Assembly (NCBI RefSeq): GCF_003589595.1
Contig: NW_020654080.1
Coordinates: 2,456,548-2,520,547 of the forward strand
Source: Hyposmocoma kahamanoa
Lineage: Eukaryota; Arthropoda; Insecta; Lepidoptera; Cosmopterigidae
Direction of reading: 5' to 3'
DNA length: 64,000 nt
How positions within the stretch are numbered: the stretch's first letter is position 1; every line of letters begins with the position of its first letter. Both the position numbers and the translations under genes were made by a program. Below are positions 21,846-32,339 of the stretch, in pieces. Below the pieces are notes generated by a model. The model saw only the letters and a program-made list of their open reading frames with translations, ran no database searches and was not told the origin of the DNA.

Positions 21846-22028
21846 CACACTTCGTTTCTTGTAATTCGTGTAGTTTTATGATTTGCATGTGATAAAAGTA
21901 CTTTTAACGTATGGTTACGTGCACCTTTATTATTACCAAGGGTTTTTCAAAGCGTTACCTCATCGCACGTCATAGGAAGCATTAATAGTGTTTCATGCAA
22001 TCTTTAAGCCTCGTGGCCTATGTAATAG

Positions 22029-22146
22029 GTACAGAGTCAAGAGCACGTGAAGCTTGACACTTAAGACTTAAATCCAACTCTATGCCGCTTACGATAGAAA
22101 CGGTCCAAAGAACAAAGTGTCAAACTTGATGTGCTCTTGACTGTAC
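22029..22146. repeat. GTAC-bounded fold-back element, copy 1
   Basis: The left end GTACAGAGTCAAGAGCACGT and the right end, read in reverse, GTACAGTCAAGAGCACATCA are inverted repeats of about 30 bp. Between them are ACTTAAGACTTAAATCCAAC and TATGCCGCTTACGATAGAAA, which recur at 27720-27818. Confidence 0.7.
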
Positions 22147-22713
22147 GGGATTTTGAAGACCTAATAATGTAATGATTGTATACAATGCTTTTTGTACGAG
22201 TAAATAAGTCAAAAACATAACCAATATTTAATGTGTATTTTGTTAACAATCCATGACAAGAATCTCAACACAAACAAACGATACGAAACAGTAAACCAAA
22301 GAGATAGAATAGAAGTGGCGAGTACCGCTTTTATATTTTAACCAATATTTTTTTTATAAAGGATTATGGCCCGGTTGTAAGACCTTTAGACCTGTTTAAT
22401 CAATCAGAAGGCAGCAGAGCGTTTGACTAGTGTCATATTTGATAATTTAATTAACAAAAATCTTAGACTATAGTTTCCATCCTCTAAGACAAAAATTCTC
22501 TAACGTTCTTTTTTTGAAAGTAATTATAGTTTTGTGTACCATAGACAATTGAATTTTGATTCAAGACTAAAGAAAGCGCCTTTTTGATGTGGTTTATGAA
22601 ATTATAATTGACATTATAATACCGGAGCAAAAAAAGTGGTTTACATTTCTTTAAGTTCACTATTAAACTCGACAGTGTTGCTATTTAAAACCAGTGTACC
22701 TACTTACTACATA
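22147..22713. other. Intergenic AT-rich sequence
   Basis: No gene or repeat boundary recognised. Confidence 0.35.
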
Positions 22714-23520
22714 GGGCGCGCTATAAGTTTCCGGAACTGGCCACATACATAAACAATATTTAAAAAAATAATTAAAACATTTGAAAATGGAACTCTTTGG
22801 CTGTAGAAAACAGTTTGTTTCATCTGACTGTCACTTGTTTTTGCATTGTAGCGTCATTTTAGAAATTGGTTGTCTACATCGCCATGGATTTAACTCGTGC
22901 AAATTTTCGTAGTATGATTTTTCTACGACTTTTAGTGTAACCTAATAGCTCAGCGGAGCTTCGCTCGGCTTCAAACTGCTTTTGGCGATGCAACACCATG
23001 CAAGACTACCATTTATAGCTGATTTGCAGAATTCAAACGTGGTCGTGTGAATCTCAGTGACGAATTTCGTGATCCAAGTCCACTGCTGTGAGCAACAAAA
23101 ACATCGATGCTGTGCGCCGTATGATCAAAACAGACAGGCATGTGATATACCTTGAGATTCGGGCATCTCTAGGCATAGGCATGAGTTAAATACAATCAAT
23201 ACTACACAAACAGTTGGGTGTGAAAAAGCTCGAAGTGAATGACGAAGAACAAAAAATGAAGAAACCAATCAAAGTGGCGCGCGTGTAAAGTGCCTCTAAG
23301 CGGATGATTGCATTTTCATCTCCTGAAGAGGCTGTCGAAAAGTATGAAAAATATGTTTCAGAGATTGTCACGGAGGAGTGGCATAAATGTTTTCAAAATT
23401 GGTTCATTCGTATGAAAAAGTGCATTAACGCTAACAGAGAATATTTTGAGAAACAATAAATTCATTTCTGACCATTTATAGTATTTTTTTCTTATTCATT
23501 CCGGAAACTTATAGTACACG
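22714..23520 (+). mobile_element. Internally deleted mariner transposon
   Basis: The termini share TATAAGTTTCCGGAA as an inverted repeat (22721-22735 left; right end in reverse), and both sides carry TA (22712-22713, 23521-23522). The total is 807 bp, against about 1.3 kb for a complete mariner. Internal coding remnants identify it as mariner (see the pseudogene entry). Confidence 0.8.
22884..23459 (+). pseudogene. Mariner transposase relic
   Basis: From ATG at 22884 the reading starts MDLTRANFRSMIFL. After frameshifts come AFGDATPCKTTIYS, FAEFKRGRVNLSDEFRDP, a DAVRRMI-like stretch and SILHKQLGVKK. These are the helix-turn-helix and linker region of a mariner transposase. Near 23280 it jumps from RSASKRMIA-like sequence (with a stop) to SSPEEAVEKYEKYVS, EEWHKCFQNWFIRMKKCI and NANREYFEKQ, the C-terminal end. 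The catalytic core, with the second and third acidic residues, is deleted. Several stops and frameshifts are present, so it is inactive. Confidence 0.8.
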
Positions 23521-23586
23521 TAAATTACTTGTCAAAACTATACACATTATTGCTGTTTCAACCAATTACTTTTAGGTGTATAATAT

Positions 23587-23800
23587 TCATCATCAGCTTA
23601 CACGCATCCACTACTGGACATAAGCCTCCCTTTGAGCACTCCAACTCCTCCGGTCTTTTGTCGCCCGTATCCAGCCGCTGCCAATCTTGCTCAGGTCGTC
23701 CCTCCATCTTGCCACAGGGCGTCCAACACCACGTTTTCCTTGACGTGGTTACCTTTCCAGAACAAGTCTGCTCCGTCGGCGATCAACCCTCCTGCAAAGA
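23587..23800 (+). repeat. Lepidopteran-type LINE 3' region fragment
   Basis: ATCATCAGCTTACACGCATC, CACTACTGGACATAAGCC, GTCGTCCCTCCATCTTGCC, ACAGGGCGTCCAACACC and TTTCCTTGACGTGGTTACC form a block I recall as very common in lepidopteran genomes, downstream of LINE frames. Other pieces of the CCCACTGC(T/A)GGGCAC theme are at 28590, 29155 and 62300. Confidence 0.5.
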
Positions 23801-24329
23801 AAACATAATAATAATTATGATTTTATTAGTTAATTTGGTACTTGTTTTTTTTTTCACATATTAATACAAATATCAAACACAAAAACATCTGACAGCAGTC
23901 AAATATGTATCATATAAATCATACTAGTGCCGAAAAGACTATTTTTCGCCTTACTAGAATAGCCTTTTTAACATTTCTCAATTACAATATTTGTTACATT
24001 ATCAACAAATTTGTATCTATAGTCTGAAAAAAACGCATCTCTAAAGGCATTATACAGTTAATAATTATAAGAAAATTATAGCACCCATTTCAAAATATCA
24101 CAAATACCATTCTGAAATGTAGAAATATATCAACTTCAATGCCACAGTTACACTTCTTTCGAATTACCTTTGATAATTCTAATGTTCAAAGTGAAATAAA
24201 CTCTATGGCTTTAAGTGTAAAAGTGTTGTTACAATGACACGGCATAGGGTTGTAAATCAAGTTAGGTATGCTGACGGTTACAATTTAGCAATTTACTTGT
24301 CAACATGATCTAGACCAATTATGATTGGC
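23801..24329. other. Intergenic AT-rich sequence
   Basis: No gene or repeat boundary recognised. Confidence 0.35.
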
Positions 24330-24900
24330 GTAAGTATAAAGATATAAGCGAGCGTATTTGGGACGTCCTGGGTAGCACTGGAATGGCTATCGATAGACGA
24401 GATAAGGAAGAGAGATCGGAAAAATACACGTCTTGTAATAACTGTAAAGATACCTGACTAAGTGAAGAAACTTCGTATACCGTGTGCCTACAGATCAGGG
24501 ATCCCGTAAATGTGGGTTATGAAGACATCTGCAGATGTGGATATGAATGCGAATGTGTGAAAGATATATTTTTTTAGGAATGTTCTGGGACCAACTAGGG
24601 AATAAGATGGAGCCTGGTAGATAAGGAATCTGGTAAACGAGGCTAACATAATGGAAGATACCAAATCAGCCCGACTTCACTGGATTAGACACGTCGAGAT
24701 ATGTGTGAAGATCTTGCTGTCAACACAGCAATCTAAGGTTACTGACTGACAGAAGGCCGGTTGGATATCCTGGATAACACTGGGTCGACCAAATACACAA
24801 AGACCTGTGTGAGACAAGAAGGACCTTCAAATAGCCGATTGATAGTGTTGGATATCAAGATCGACTTCGGGTCGCAGAGCCAGCGAAGTAAGTAAGTAGG
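24330..24900 (+). pseudogene. Decayed LINE reverse transcriptase C-terminus
   Basis: Across several frames and stops the order of motifs is VLGPTRE and NKMEPGR, then TKSARLHWIRHVE, then TEGRLVGYPG-like sequence, then HWVDQIHKDLCETRRTFK, and finally RLRVAEPAK with AGCCAGCGAAGTAAGTAAG. This is the same C-terminal family as 2998-3230, but much older. The part before 24570 is too eroded to translate with confidence. Confidence 0.5.
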
Positions 24901-24969
24901 ACTAAACTACAGGACCTTAGAAGAAATCCGTAACCAGCAGAAGGATATATTTGGGCAACATGTCGAAGA

Positions 24970-25108
24970 CCTGGTGGTAACATCAATCCGTTGCAGTGCC
25001 GCTCAAAACTTTAAATAGCAAAGATCTGAGGGGCAGTGCCCCGTCACCCTCGTCACCCTCGGTCATAAAGTTGACAAGTTCCATGTGCCTGTAATTTCAC
25101 CATTATTT
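24970..25108 (-). repeat. S1 fragment
   Basis: In reverse: CCTGGTGGTAA, TTGCAGTGCCGCTC, AAAGATCTGAGGGGCAGTGC, CACCCTCGGTCATAAAGTTG and CCATGTGCCTGTAATTTCAC. Both ends of the family are missing. CGTCACCCT is duplicated within it. Confidence 0.75.
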
Positions 25109-25499
25109 TGTAATCCCTCGTCTATATCTAATGACTTAGACCAAGGAAGATATAAATTATTTTCACAACTACTGGAGTAAGTAATTAAGTAGTGTAAAAA
25201 GAAAATATTTAATAGCACATAATCTTTGATGCAAGAACTTCTTAATGAGATTTTTTTTAAATTATAGGTTCATCAGGTATGCAATCCTAGATCGTTCAAA
25301 TGTTTTATCCCCGACGTAAAAGAAGCAAAGAGGGGTTTGAATCTTATGTCTGTGTAGATGTCTACCCCTAACGCTCTCTATCGGTCTGCCTATGACAATG
25401 TAGCTTCCAAACGGCTGGATTGAACTTAAAGCGATATTTGAATTCGAAAGTCAATTTAATTAGAATTATTCTTAGCTATATTTGACAAACTTCGATGTT

Positions 25500-25760
25500 A
25501 ATGTAAGGCTGGGGCCGTACTTGCGTTTATCGTCACGAAACAATTCGTGCCGAAGCTTCATATGTTTTGCTCGCTAAAAAGTTCACGCTAATGCGATAGT
25601 CATACAAGCGGCTCTGTATTATCGTGTAATAATCCAAGATGGCCGCAATACAGTTTCTAGACGTATTGACAATGGACGACATCTTTCTTTACTTCTACAT
25701 GTGTGTTAGCAATAGCTTTTATATGATGGATATTCTTTGGAACTAATATTACGGGCTCAG
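25500..25760 (+). other. Possible 5' end of a larger DNA transposon
   Basis: GGCTGGGGCCGTACTTGCG is followed by CG-containing sequence and then a short frame from an ATG at about 25639 (MAAIQFLDVLTMDDIFLYFY). Harbinger-type elements often look like this at the left end, but I find no right end and no catalytic domain. Confidence 0.2.
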
Positions 25761-25829
25761 CTTCAAAATTGTGCAAAAACTCCAACACGATTTCGTCATT
25801 CCACACAATTAGGTATTTAGAGATAGACG

Positions 25830-26115
25830 TCTAATCAGTCCGAGAACAACGGTCGAAATAACCAACACTATTCACGCAGCACGATGCTGTTGTTGTTGTG
25901 GATATCACAACATAGAACCCTAGAGTACGTCTAGTAAAGATTCACACGAATCCTTACACCACCACATTTATAAGGCGTACGGCAGTAAAGTGGAATTCCC
26001 TGCTTGCAGATTTTTTCCTTGAACGTTATAATTTGACCTTTTCGGGGCGCAAGTGAATAGATATCATATAAGTGTATGTGTTCCATCGTCGACTTCATCG
26101 TCACCGAACATTAAT
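25830..26115 (+). pseudogene. jockey/CR1-like LINE C-terminal fragment
   Basis: The plus strand reads DAVVVVDITT, a stop, then YTTTFIRRTAVKWNSLLADF, LERYNLTF and, after a frameshift, VNRYHISV with SSTSSSP. It aligns with the C-terminus of the LINE at 14537-14812 (STFIWRTAMEWNSLPADLFP, ERYNLGLFKARVNRHYL). It is therefore a second, shorter copy of that family in the opposite orientation. Confidence 0.65.
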
Positions 26116-26774
26116 AATAAAAGCAGTTCATTTGCATATATATTGCAATTTATTGCAACCTCAGATGTGAATAATAAACCTTCAGATAAACTGTTGTGCA
26201 CGTTAAAGAAAAGGGAAAACTGCACCAGTGCCTTAGAGACTTATACCGACAGAACGAATAGATTATACGAGATGATACTTTTTGGGTACCATCAGTGAAT
26301 TGTCTTTTTGCCGGTTAAATATCACAAAAAATCTAACTGTGTTTACTGTTCTTTCCTTCCGTGTCTCTAAATAGCTTAGATCATGTTTTACAGCGTGTAC
26401 GAACGACGACACTCACACGCATCCGTAACGAAGACTCGACTTCCATTCAATCGTCATTCAAGTTTTTTAACTTACCGCTTCTAAAGTGAAGCTGCGGAGC
26501 AAATTACTACTGGCTAATGGATTGTCGATCATTACATGAAGTTTCAATACAAAGTGGTTAAAGCTGGACACTTCGATTCTTTTTGAAATGCCGACCACCT
26601 AGTATCTTTTTCTTAGTAACCTGTATATTAAACATATTTTTCACTTTAGTAATTTTTAAGTTTATTGAATGTCACAATGCTTTACTACTATGATATTTAA
26701 TATTTTTTTGTGAAATTACTCCACTATATTAATTAAATTTTTATTGAATTGATATTCAATTATTTTTTTGTGAA
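26116..26774. other. Intergenic sequence with a local tandem unit
   Basis: No gene. TTTTTTTGTGAAATTACTCC followed by ACTA occurs twice (about 26703-26726 and 26765-26788), about 62 bp apart; the second lies at the S3 boundary. Confidence 0.4.
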
Positions 26775-27160
26775 ATTACTCCACTAGTTTGTTATAATTA
26801 TTAATACAAAGATCGAACACTCAGAAAAAATTCCTTCGATCCGGTCGGATTCGAACCGACGTCTTCTTGCATACCGTGTCAGACGCTATACCAACTAAGC
26901 CACGGAACGAACCAACGGACCTCACGAATTTTTCTATGTGCTTGCGTCGTGTCTTTGTATTTGGTTTTTCAACGACTTTTTAGTCGTAGCGCCATCTATG
27001 AGAAATCTATGAAACATTTATCACCCAGTTAGTACCTTTATAGTTACCAGTCTTGGCGAGAGATGTCGCTATTCACTGTATTAATTAAATTGGATCGAAG
27101 GATTTTTTTCTGAGTGTTCGATCTTTCTATTAATAATTATTACTCCACTAGTTTGATATA
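26775..27160 (-). repeat. S3 tRNA-derived SINE bounded by inverted and direct repeats
   Basis: The tRNA-like segment at 26837-26909 (minus) has the acceptor pair CGTTCCG/CGGATCG, box A-like TGGCTTAGTTGG and box B GGTTCGAATCC. The 49-bp segment 26794-26842 recurs inverted at 27092-27140 with three or four differences. Outside these lie direct repeats ATTACTCCACTAGTTTG (26775-26791 and 27139-27155). Between tRNA head and right arm is the S3 body (TTCAACGACTTTTTAGTCG, GTAGCGCCATCTATGAG). Such a structure mixes SINE and fold-back features. Confidence 0.7.
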
Positions 27161-27162
27161 CC

Positions 27163-27198
27163 GCCGTCCGCTATATAAGCATTTATATAGCGGACGGC
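27163..27198. repeat. Hairpin with perfect 16-bp arms
   Basis: GCCGTCCGCTATATAA, loop GCAT, then TTATATAGCGGACGGC. With one mismatch the arms extend outward to ATACC/AGTAT. It lies just outside the S3 boundary. It could be a small RNA hairpin or a mini fold-back; nothing decides between them. Confidence 0.7.
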
Positions 27199-27584
27199 AG
27201 TATGGTTAGGTGACAAAATATTTGTTTGAAATATCATAAAAAATCATAACCCAGTTTTAGAATATTGACATTGCTTAATGATATTTCAGCTATGCATCGT
27301 TAGGGCGAGATCCGATAAGTCGAACACATTAACTAATTGGAATTGTTTCTAAAAGAGAATTTTGTGCTCTATCTTTTGCTATTTAAAACAGATATTTGAC
27401 CATTTCGTCGCCTTACTTTCTCAAACTCGTATCTTATAAAGATTGATTATTAAGGAGTTGGCAAAACTTTCTATTTATTTTAAATTTCTTATCAAGGGTG
27501 TTAATTTGGATGCTTTACTTTAAGAATAGGCAAAAGCCAGTGTGTGAATATGAAGGAAATGTGATGTGACATCAGCCTGAAAAA
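27199..27584. other. Intergenic AT-rich sequence
   Basis: No gene or repeat boundary recognised. Confidence 0.35.
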
Positions 27585-27880
27585 ATCTCTACCAATTAAG
27601 CCACGGAACGAACCAGATGACCTTACGAAATTTTCTAAGTGTTTATTGCAGATCTTTGTTCTTTTTACGACATTTTTGGCGTAGCGACATCTGTGAGAAG
27701 AAGAGACTTCTTCACTTACGTACAGGCTCAAGAGCACATCATGCTTGACACTTAAGATTTAAATCCAAATGTATGCCGCTTACGATAAGAACGGTCTAAA
27801 GCACAAACTTGACTGTACCTTTACAGTTACCATCGCCTACAAGAGATGTCGCTTTAATAATTGTATTTTTAAGTTTATTG
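27585..27880 (-). repeat. S3 copy, interrupted by a GTAC fold-back
   Basis: Plus-strand words ACCAATTAAGCCACGGAACG, AACCAGATGACCTTACG and GGCGTAGCGACATCTGTGAG match the S3 head start and body in reverse. The body is split at 27720 and resumes CTTTACAGTTACCATCGCC at 27819. Box B is lost. Confidence 0.6.
27720..27818. repeat. GTAC-bounded fold-back element, copy 2
   Basis: Starts GTACAGGCTCAAGAGCACAT and ends AACTTGACTGTAC. Internal words ACTTAAGATTTAAATCCAAA and TATGCCGCTTACGATAAGAA match copy 1 at 22029-22146. It sits inside an S3 body. Confidence 0.65.
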
Positions 27881-28448
27881 GTTTGATATTTGTTTATTGA
27901 TGATTGAATCAATATATCAATAAAGTCAATATGCCTTACGTAGCGGAAGTAAAGTGCATCATTCATTATTAAGGGATTAATAATGAATGTAAAAAGTATC
28001 TAGTTTTTTAAACAGCTGCAGCGCTTCCGGTATATGTGCGGCAACGCATGGTTTCCACGCGATAGATCGTCCAACAACATCCTGAACGTCTTTACTTACC
28101 GGTAGGACTCTCCGCTGCTGCACCAGTGGATCCGCTTGGATGCGGACAAGCACATAGGTGGGTAGCGGTAGCGGTTGGAACCCATGACTTTTGTACAATA
28201 GAATTAATAAGATATATTTTGTAATTTTAATTTATTTTAATGTATTGAGTTTTATGTTTTATTTTATTATCATTTCATTTTAGTGACTCGTGTACTAAAT
28301 AAATAAAATATTTTGAATTTTAATTTGACTGATGTTATGAAATTCCAACAGCCAGTAATTGCTCTATAGTTTATGCCAAAAGGTAAAAGTTCAATAAATG
28401 AAACACCACCTCTAGTATATATATATGGCTCCTTTTAGTCCCTCAATA
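27881..28448. other. Intergenic sequence, nothing recognised
   Basis: No gene assigned. A minus-strand open frame at 27977-28198 (QPLPLPTYVLVRIQADPLVQ) has no known family signature. Confidence 0.35.
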
Positions 28449-28590
28449 AAAAATACTATTTTTCCGGATTTAAATCGCGTATATTTGTTTTTTCAAACAA
28501 ACCGACGTTTCCGGAAAAAAAGTTAAATAGTTAAATAGTAAAAAATAGTTTCATTTCCTATGTGTAACAATCGCGAAAACCTAAGAACTC
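28449..28590. repeat. Fold-back repeat with TTTCCGGATTTAAATCGCG, degenerate copy
   Basis: The left arm CTATTTTTCCGGATTTAAATC with TTGTTTTTTCAAACAAACCG is intact. The right arm is reduced to AAATAGTTTCATTTCCTATG, followed by TGTAACAATCGCGAAAACC and TAAGAACTCGA, as in the complete copy at 44130-44842. Confidence 0.7.
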
Positions 28591-28760
28591 GATATTATCA
28601 TCATTATTGTTAACCATTATACGTCCCACTGCAGGGCACTGGTCTCTTACAAGTTAGAAATTAAACTTATAGGTGCATTCCACCACAAGGATTTGATCCA
28701 TCGTCGACCTCAGAGCACTGCACTTATGCAGATATAACTATTGATTACATAGTGTCAATG
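28591..28760 (+). repeat. Dispersed LINE 3'-region fragment
   Basis: ATACGTCCCACTGCAGGGCA, CTGGTCTCTTAC and CCACAAGGATTTGATCC follow the common lepidopteran repeat wording. Orientation is tentative. Confidence 0.4.
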
Positions 28761-29154
28761 GAGATTTTTCTCCTTTTTTTATCGGTTCAGTTAACTATTG
28801 TAACAGTTATTTATATTAATTAAGTGGCATTTATAAATCAACGCAATCTGATAAATAAATAAATAAAATAAATAAAAATCCTTTATTTTAATGTCAATAA
28901 ATCAACAGAAATAGAGAAATAATTATGACATTTTTATAAAAAAAAACCTCCAAAATTCGTGGAATTACATCTATTTGCCAAGTTTTATTGAAATCGGTTA
29001 CCGGAAATTGCGCGAAACCGGATCCATCCCTAGTTTGCCACCCTTAGAGGTGAAATATTTTTCCAAATTTAAATAGGACCAATTCCAACAAAAAAGAATC
29101 AGAACCTCCTCCCTTTTTTGAAGTCTGTTAAAAACATAAAGGACGAGATATTAT
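28761..29154. other. AT-rich stretch with an (AAAT/AATA) run
   Basis: The AATAAATAAATAAAATAAAT run at about 28853-28880, followed by CCTTTATTTTAATG, looks like the tail of a retroposed element. No coding part is attached. Confidence 0.35.
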
Positions 29155-29235
29155 CATAAACATAAAACACGTGCCACTGCTGGACACGGGTCTTCTCTAA
29201 GGAGATGTAGTCCGCCACGCTAGATTAACACTGTT
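29155..29235 (+). repeat. Dispersed LINE 3'-region fragment
   Basis: GTGCCACTGCTGGACACGGG, TCTTCTCTAAGGAG and GTAGTCCGCCACGCTAGATT are variants of the same block as 62300-62390. Confidence 0.45.
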
Positions 29236-29902
29236 TGGTGAACAAGGATCTAGAGTAGTACCAAAATAAAAACAACATTTCATACTACCGCGTAATTCAC
29301 CCGAACAATTTCCACTTGGATTTATCCTTAGCCTAAATACATACAATAAATGCATCCCACCATTCACGCCACGCATATCCATTCCAGCAACCAGCAAATC
29401 TGATGGCACAACCATAATTTATCCATTCACCACTCACTCAAATAATCGCTGTGGTTCGGCGACTACAGGGCTCCTATTCACGGCGGTTGATACTATCTTC
29501 AATGAGACGATGTCTCGGAAACGTAAGCCATTGGGTAAAGATCGGTATGCGGACCGCTATTGGCCGATACGGAAGACTTGACGTGTTTATGTCGCTACGA
29601 GATGGGAGACTAAGGGACGTGTAGAGTTTATCAAGATGATGTAACTTTATTGATTTGAAACCTACGGATTGTGCGTGCTGGTATTTGCGTTCTTGGGTAA
29701 CTCGTTCAGCATTGTTAAGGTTTAACAGTTTTTAACTCGCCATAATGGTTTACTATTAAGAGTCTGATAGTACCTAAATTGCTTTGTTTGGTTCCGCATA
29801 ACATTGAAATTGTTGAATCAATTACTTTGAAAAATATATAGTAAAATTGGGGATATAAACTGATTACTGTACCGTGTGAAAACATGATTCCTAAAAATAT
29901 AT
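29236..29902. other. Intergenic sequence, nothing recognised
   Basis: No gene or repeat boundary recognised. The frame at 29197-29415 (minus) lies partly in the repeat above. Confidence 0.3.
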
Positions 29903-29990
29903 ATGACAGTTACAGTGCCATTTAGAGCTTTCACACGGTCTTATGGACGCTGCCACTTCGCCCGTTACCCTGAAACATAAGTTGTTAAAT
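29903..29990 (-). repeat. S1 fragment
   Basis: In reverse: GACAGTTACAGTGCCATTTA, GACGCTGCCACTTCGCCCG and TTACCCTGAAACATAAGTTG. Only the middle of the family remains. Confidence 0.65.
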
Positions 29991-30693
29991 TTAAGATTAT
30001 GTTATTTATATAAACTTTTCTCTCAAAGCCACTCGCCGGCCGAGATTGTAAAGGACTCTTACCACAATTTTTTGCAACAAATATATACAACCAAAACTAA
30101 AATTTATCAACAGTTTAAATAAACACTGCATTGCATATCAACTCGGCAAATCGCATTTGGGAAAAATGATAACTTAAACAGCGATAAATGGACAAACGGT
30201 CGATTTAAAAAGGTTATTGTATTGCTTCGTCGTAAAGAGATGGTATAAAATTAAAGAAAATTGTCGTAAATAGCAGTATTGTGAATCCTTGAGAATTTTT
30301 ACCAAACCTGTATTTATTATTGTTTATTGCATTTTTATTAATATATAGAAAAAGATAAATTTTATTTTGGAACAAAAATCCATTTTTTTCTCAAAATAAA
30401 AATGGTTGTACTAAACATACATGAACTTGTCCATTACCCAAGGCCCGCGCCTCGCGGACTAAACTGTCCTCGCATTTTGGTGTCACCCAAACCGCAGGAC
30501 GCCGTGATCCAGCAGCTCCTGTATTCATCGACCAAGTCAATCAAGATACATGGTGCTTTGTTCAGTGTTTAGTATGACGGTGCAAACCGGTGGGTATGGT
30601 TCTCTTCTCCCAAAAGGTATCGCTAGACGGCTTCTGGAACAATGTCTTGTAGATATATGGATCCTTTCCATTTTGTTAACTTCGTTCCCATAC
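29991..30693. other. Intergenic sequence, nothing recognised
   Basis: A moderately GC-rich patch at about 30430-30530 (CAAGGCCCGCGCCTCGCGGA) stands out from the AT-rich background but carries no family signature that I recognise. Confidence 0.3.
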
Positions 30694-30788
30694 AAATAAT
30701 AATAATAATAACGCACACACACTCAGTTAAAGTCAACCACAAATTACCTGACGAGAGGAATAAATGTAGACCATACAAATATTTATCT
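30694..30788 (-). repeat. S2 SINE, truncated
   Basis: The tail AATAATAATAATAACGCACA and the body pieces AGTCAACCACAAATTACC and TAAATGTAGACCATACAAAT match S2 in reverse. The middle GGCACCCGCGA block and the head are deleted. Confidence 0.65.
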
Positions 30789-30996
30789 TGATATTAGATC
30801 TTAAAGAACATTATCTTACAAAAACTGTAATTTTATATACCTACATGACGAATTGCCAAAAACTTCTTGCAGATAGAAGACGACGAAATAAGCTTTCATC
30901 TTAAAACACCTTCAATATAGATAAGATACACACCATACATTGCATTGTAATGTATGTAATTTAGAAATTGAAATCCTAGGTCCTTATCTACCCTAA

Positions 30997-31218
30997 AATT
31001 GGATAATTTTCAGGTTAGTTTTCTCTGCCTAATTTCGGTGGCAATTTTTATTATTTAAATATTCCAGAATATTATCACGAAGTATTATTTAAAATTCGAG
31101 TGTAGTATTCTGAAACATTATTTAATATTTCTGATAATATATAATTGCTCGAATACTTAAATAATAAAAATTGCCACTAAAATTAGGTAGAAAAAAGTAA
31201 CCTGAAAATTACCCAATT
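30997..31218. repeat. Fold-back element with arms of about 80 bp
   Basis: The left arm AATTGGATAATTTTCAGGTT, then GCCTAATTTCGGTGGCAATT, reappears inverted at the right end (in reverse AATTGGGTAATTTTCAGGTT, then ACCTAATTTTAGTGGCAATT). The central part is AT-rich. No target duplication is clear. Confidence 0.7.
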
Positions 31219-31825
31219 GAGAAGTAACCGTTATTCCCACAAAGTCACCACCGATTGGATATTATTATTTGAATACAAAGGATTCTTTACATTGTTGCTA
31301 AAAAATCTACAAACAGGTTATTAACAAATAAACATATGAAAGCGCTTCCTTTAACAATATTTTTAAGGAACTTAACGGTGAGCAAGTTGCCTACATTCCG
31401 GCAGTTAATTTAAACAACTCTGTTGTCCTCATAAAGACGGCACAATTGCCAATTTTTATACAATATTATTACCGATTTGACAATCGAATACTGCTGTAAT
31501 TTTTAGGGATCCGCATTCAGTGCCAGTGTTAGCCCATGTAGCGCTCGCATGTAATAAATATCCTAGCGCCCTCTAATAGACACCTGATCGAAATAGAATA
31601 CTTACAATTATATTTTCCACAGTGATCGGAAATTCGGGTGCAAATGGAAGTAATAGCACATTTACATCGCTTGCGCCGCGAGCTACACAGGTTCATTAAA
31701 GGCGTCGCGAACCGAATGCACCCGTGCCCGCCGAACACCCTGAACCATAGGTAAAGCCAGTACTTACAGAACAGTACGTACAGAATTTATACAGACGACG
31801 AAACTTTATTGTTTAGTATCAGAAA
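31219..31825. other. Intergenic sequence with an unassigned open frame
   Basis: The minus-strand frame at 31529-31738 is rich in Cys and Arg (RRKRCKCAITSICTR). I recognise no family, and the spacing fits no finger type. Confidence 0.3.
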
Positions 31826-31982
31826 TCGTAACCCTGAGACATAAGTCGACAAGTTCCATGTAATTTCACCAGCAACCTTACCTTTCAAAATCGGAACGCA
31901 TTAATGCTTACGTCACTGGCAGGCAGTGGCCGTACTTCCCTGGATGAACTCTTTCACGAAGAACTCTGCTGCTACTAACTAT
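31826..31982 (-). repeat. S1 fragment, 5' half
   Basis: In reverse: GTAACCCTGAGACATAAGTC, GACAAGTTCCATGTAATTTC, CCGTACTTCCCTGGATGAAC and AACTCTGCTGCTACTA. It ends at the S1 start and directly abuts a LINE C-terminus. Confidence 0.75.
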
Positions 31983-31994
31983 TGATATTACTTC

Positions 31995-32205
31995 TACTTC
32001 GCTGGCTCATCGACTAGAAGTAGATCTTGCTCTCCGACACCAAACGCAAAATACGCCATTTGTTTCGGTCTTATATCATTATCGACCATTCGAGTATATT
32101 TAACTCCTTTAGGTCTTTGGCGACTCCATCCTTCCACCGATATCTCAAACGGACCACTGGACGATGACCCGTAGGTTGCTCCAAATACGCTCTTATAGCA
32201 GCCAG
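31995..32205 (-). pseudogene. LINE reverse transcriptase C-terminal remnant
   Basis: The minus strand reads AAIRAYLEQPTGHRPVVRLR, YRWKDGVAKDLKELNILEWS, then a stop, then DRNKWRILRLVSESKIYF and MSQRSRSNINS. It is the same C-terminal family as 2998-3230 and 24330-24900, here with one stop. Confidence 0.65.
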
Positions 32206-32224
32206 CGAAGTCAGGCCAATTATG

Positions 32225-32335
32225 TCTCCCCTACTATGTTTGGCTCAGACTGTATTAAATCAGGTCCTCCAGTTCCCAAATTCTCTTTTAACTGATCCCA
32301 GAATCTTTCGAAATTTCTTCCGTTCGTCTACTAAT
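32225..32335. repeat. Repeat shared with 56303-56412
   Basis: TATGTCTCCCCTACTATGTT, TGGCTCAGACTG, CCAAATTCTCTTTTAACTG and ATCCCAGAATCTTTCG match the later copy. There the plus-strand frame reads ILSPQLCSAQTLPSS and FSFDWSQNILKYLP, so it may be an eroded coding piece of a retroelement. Confidence 0.5.
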
Positions 32336-32339
32336 AATT

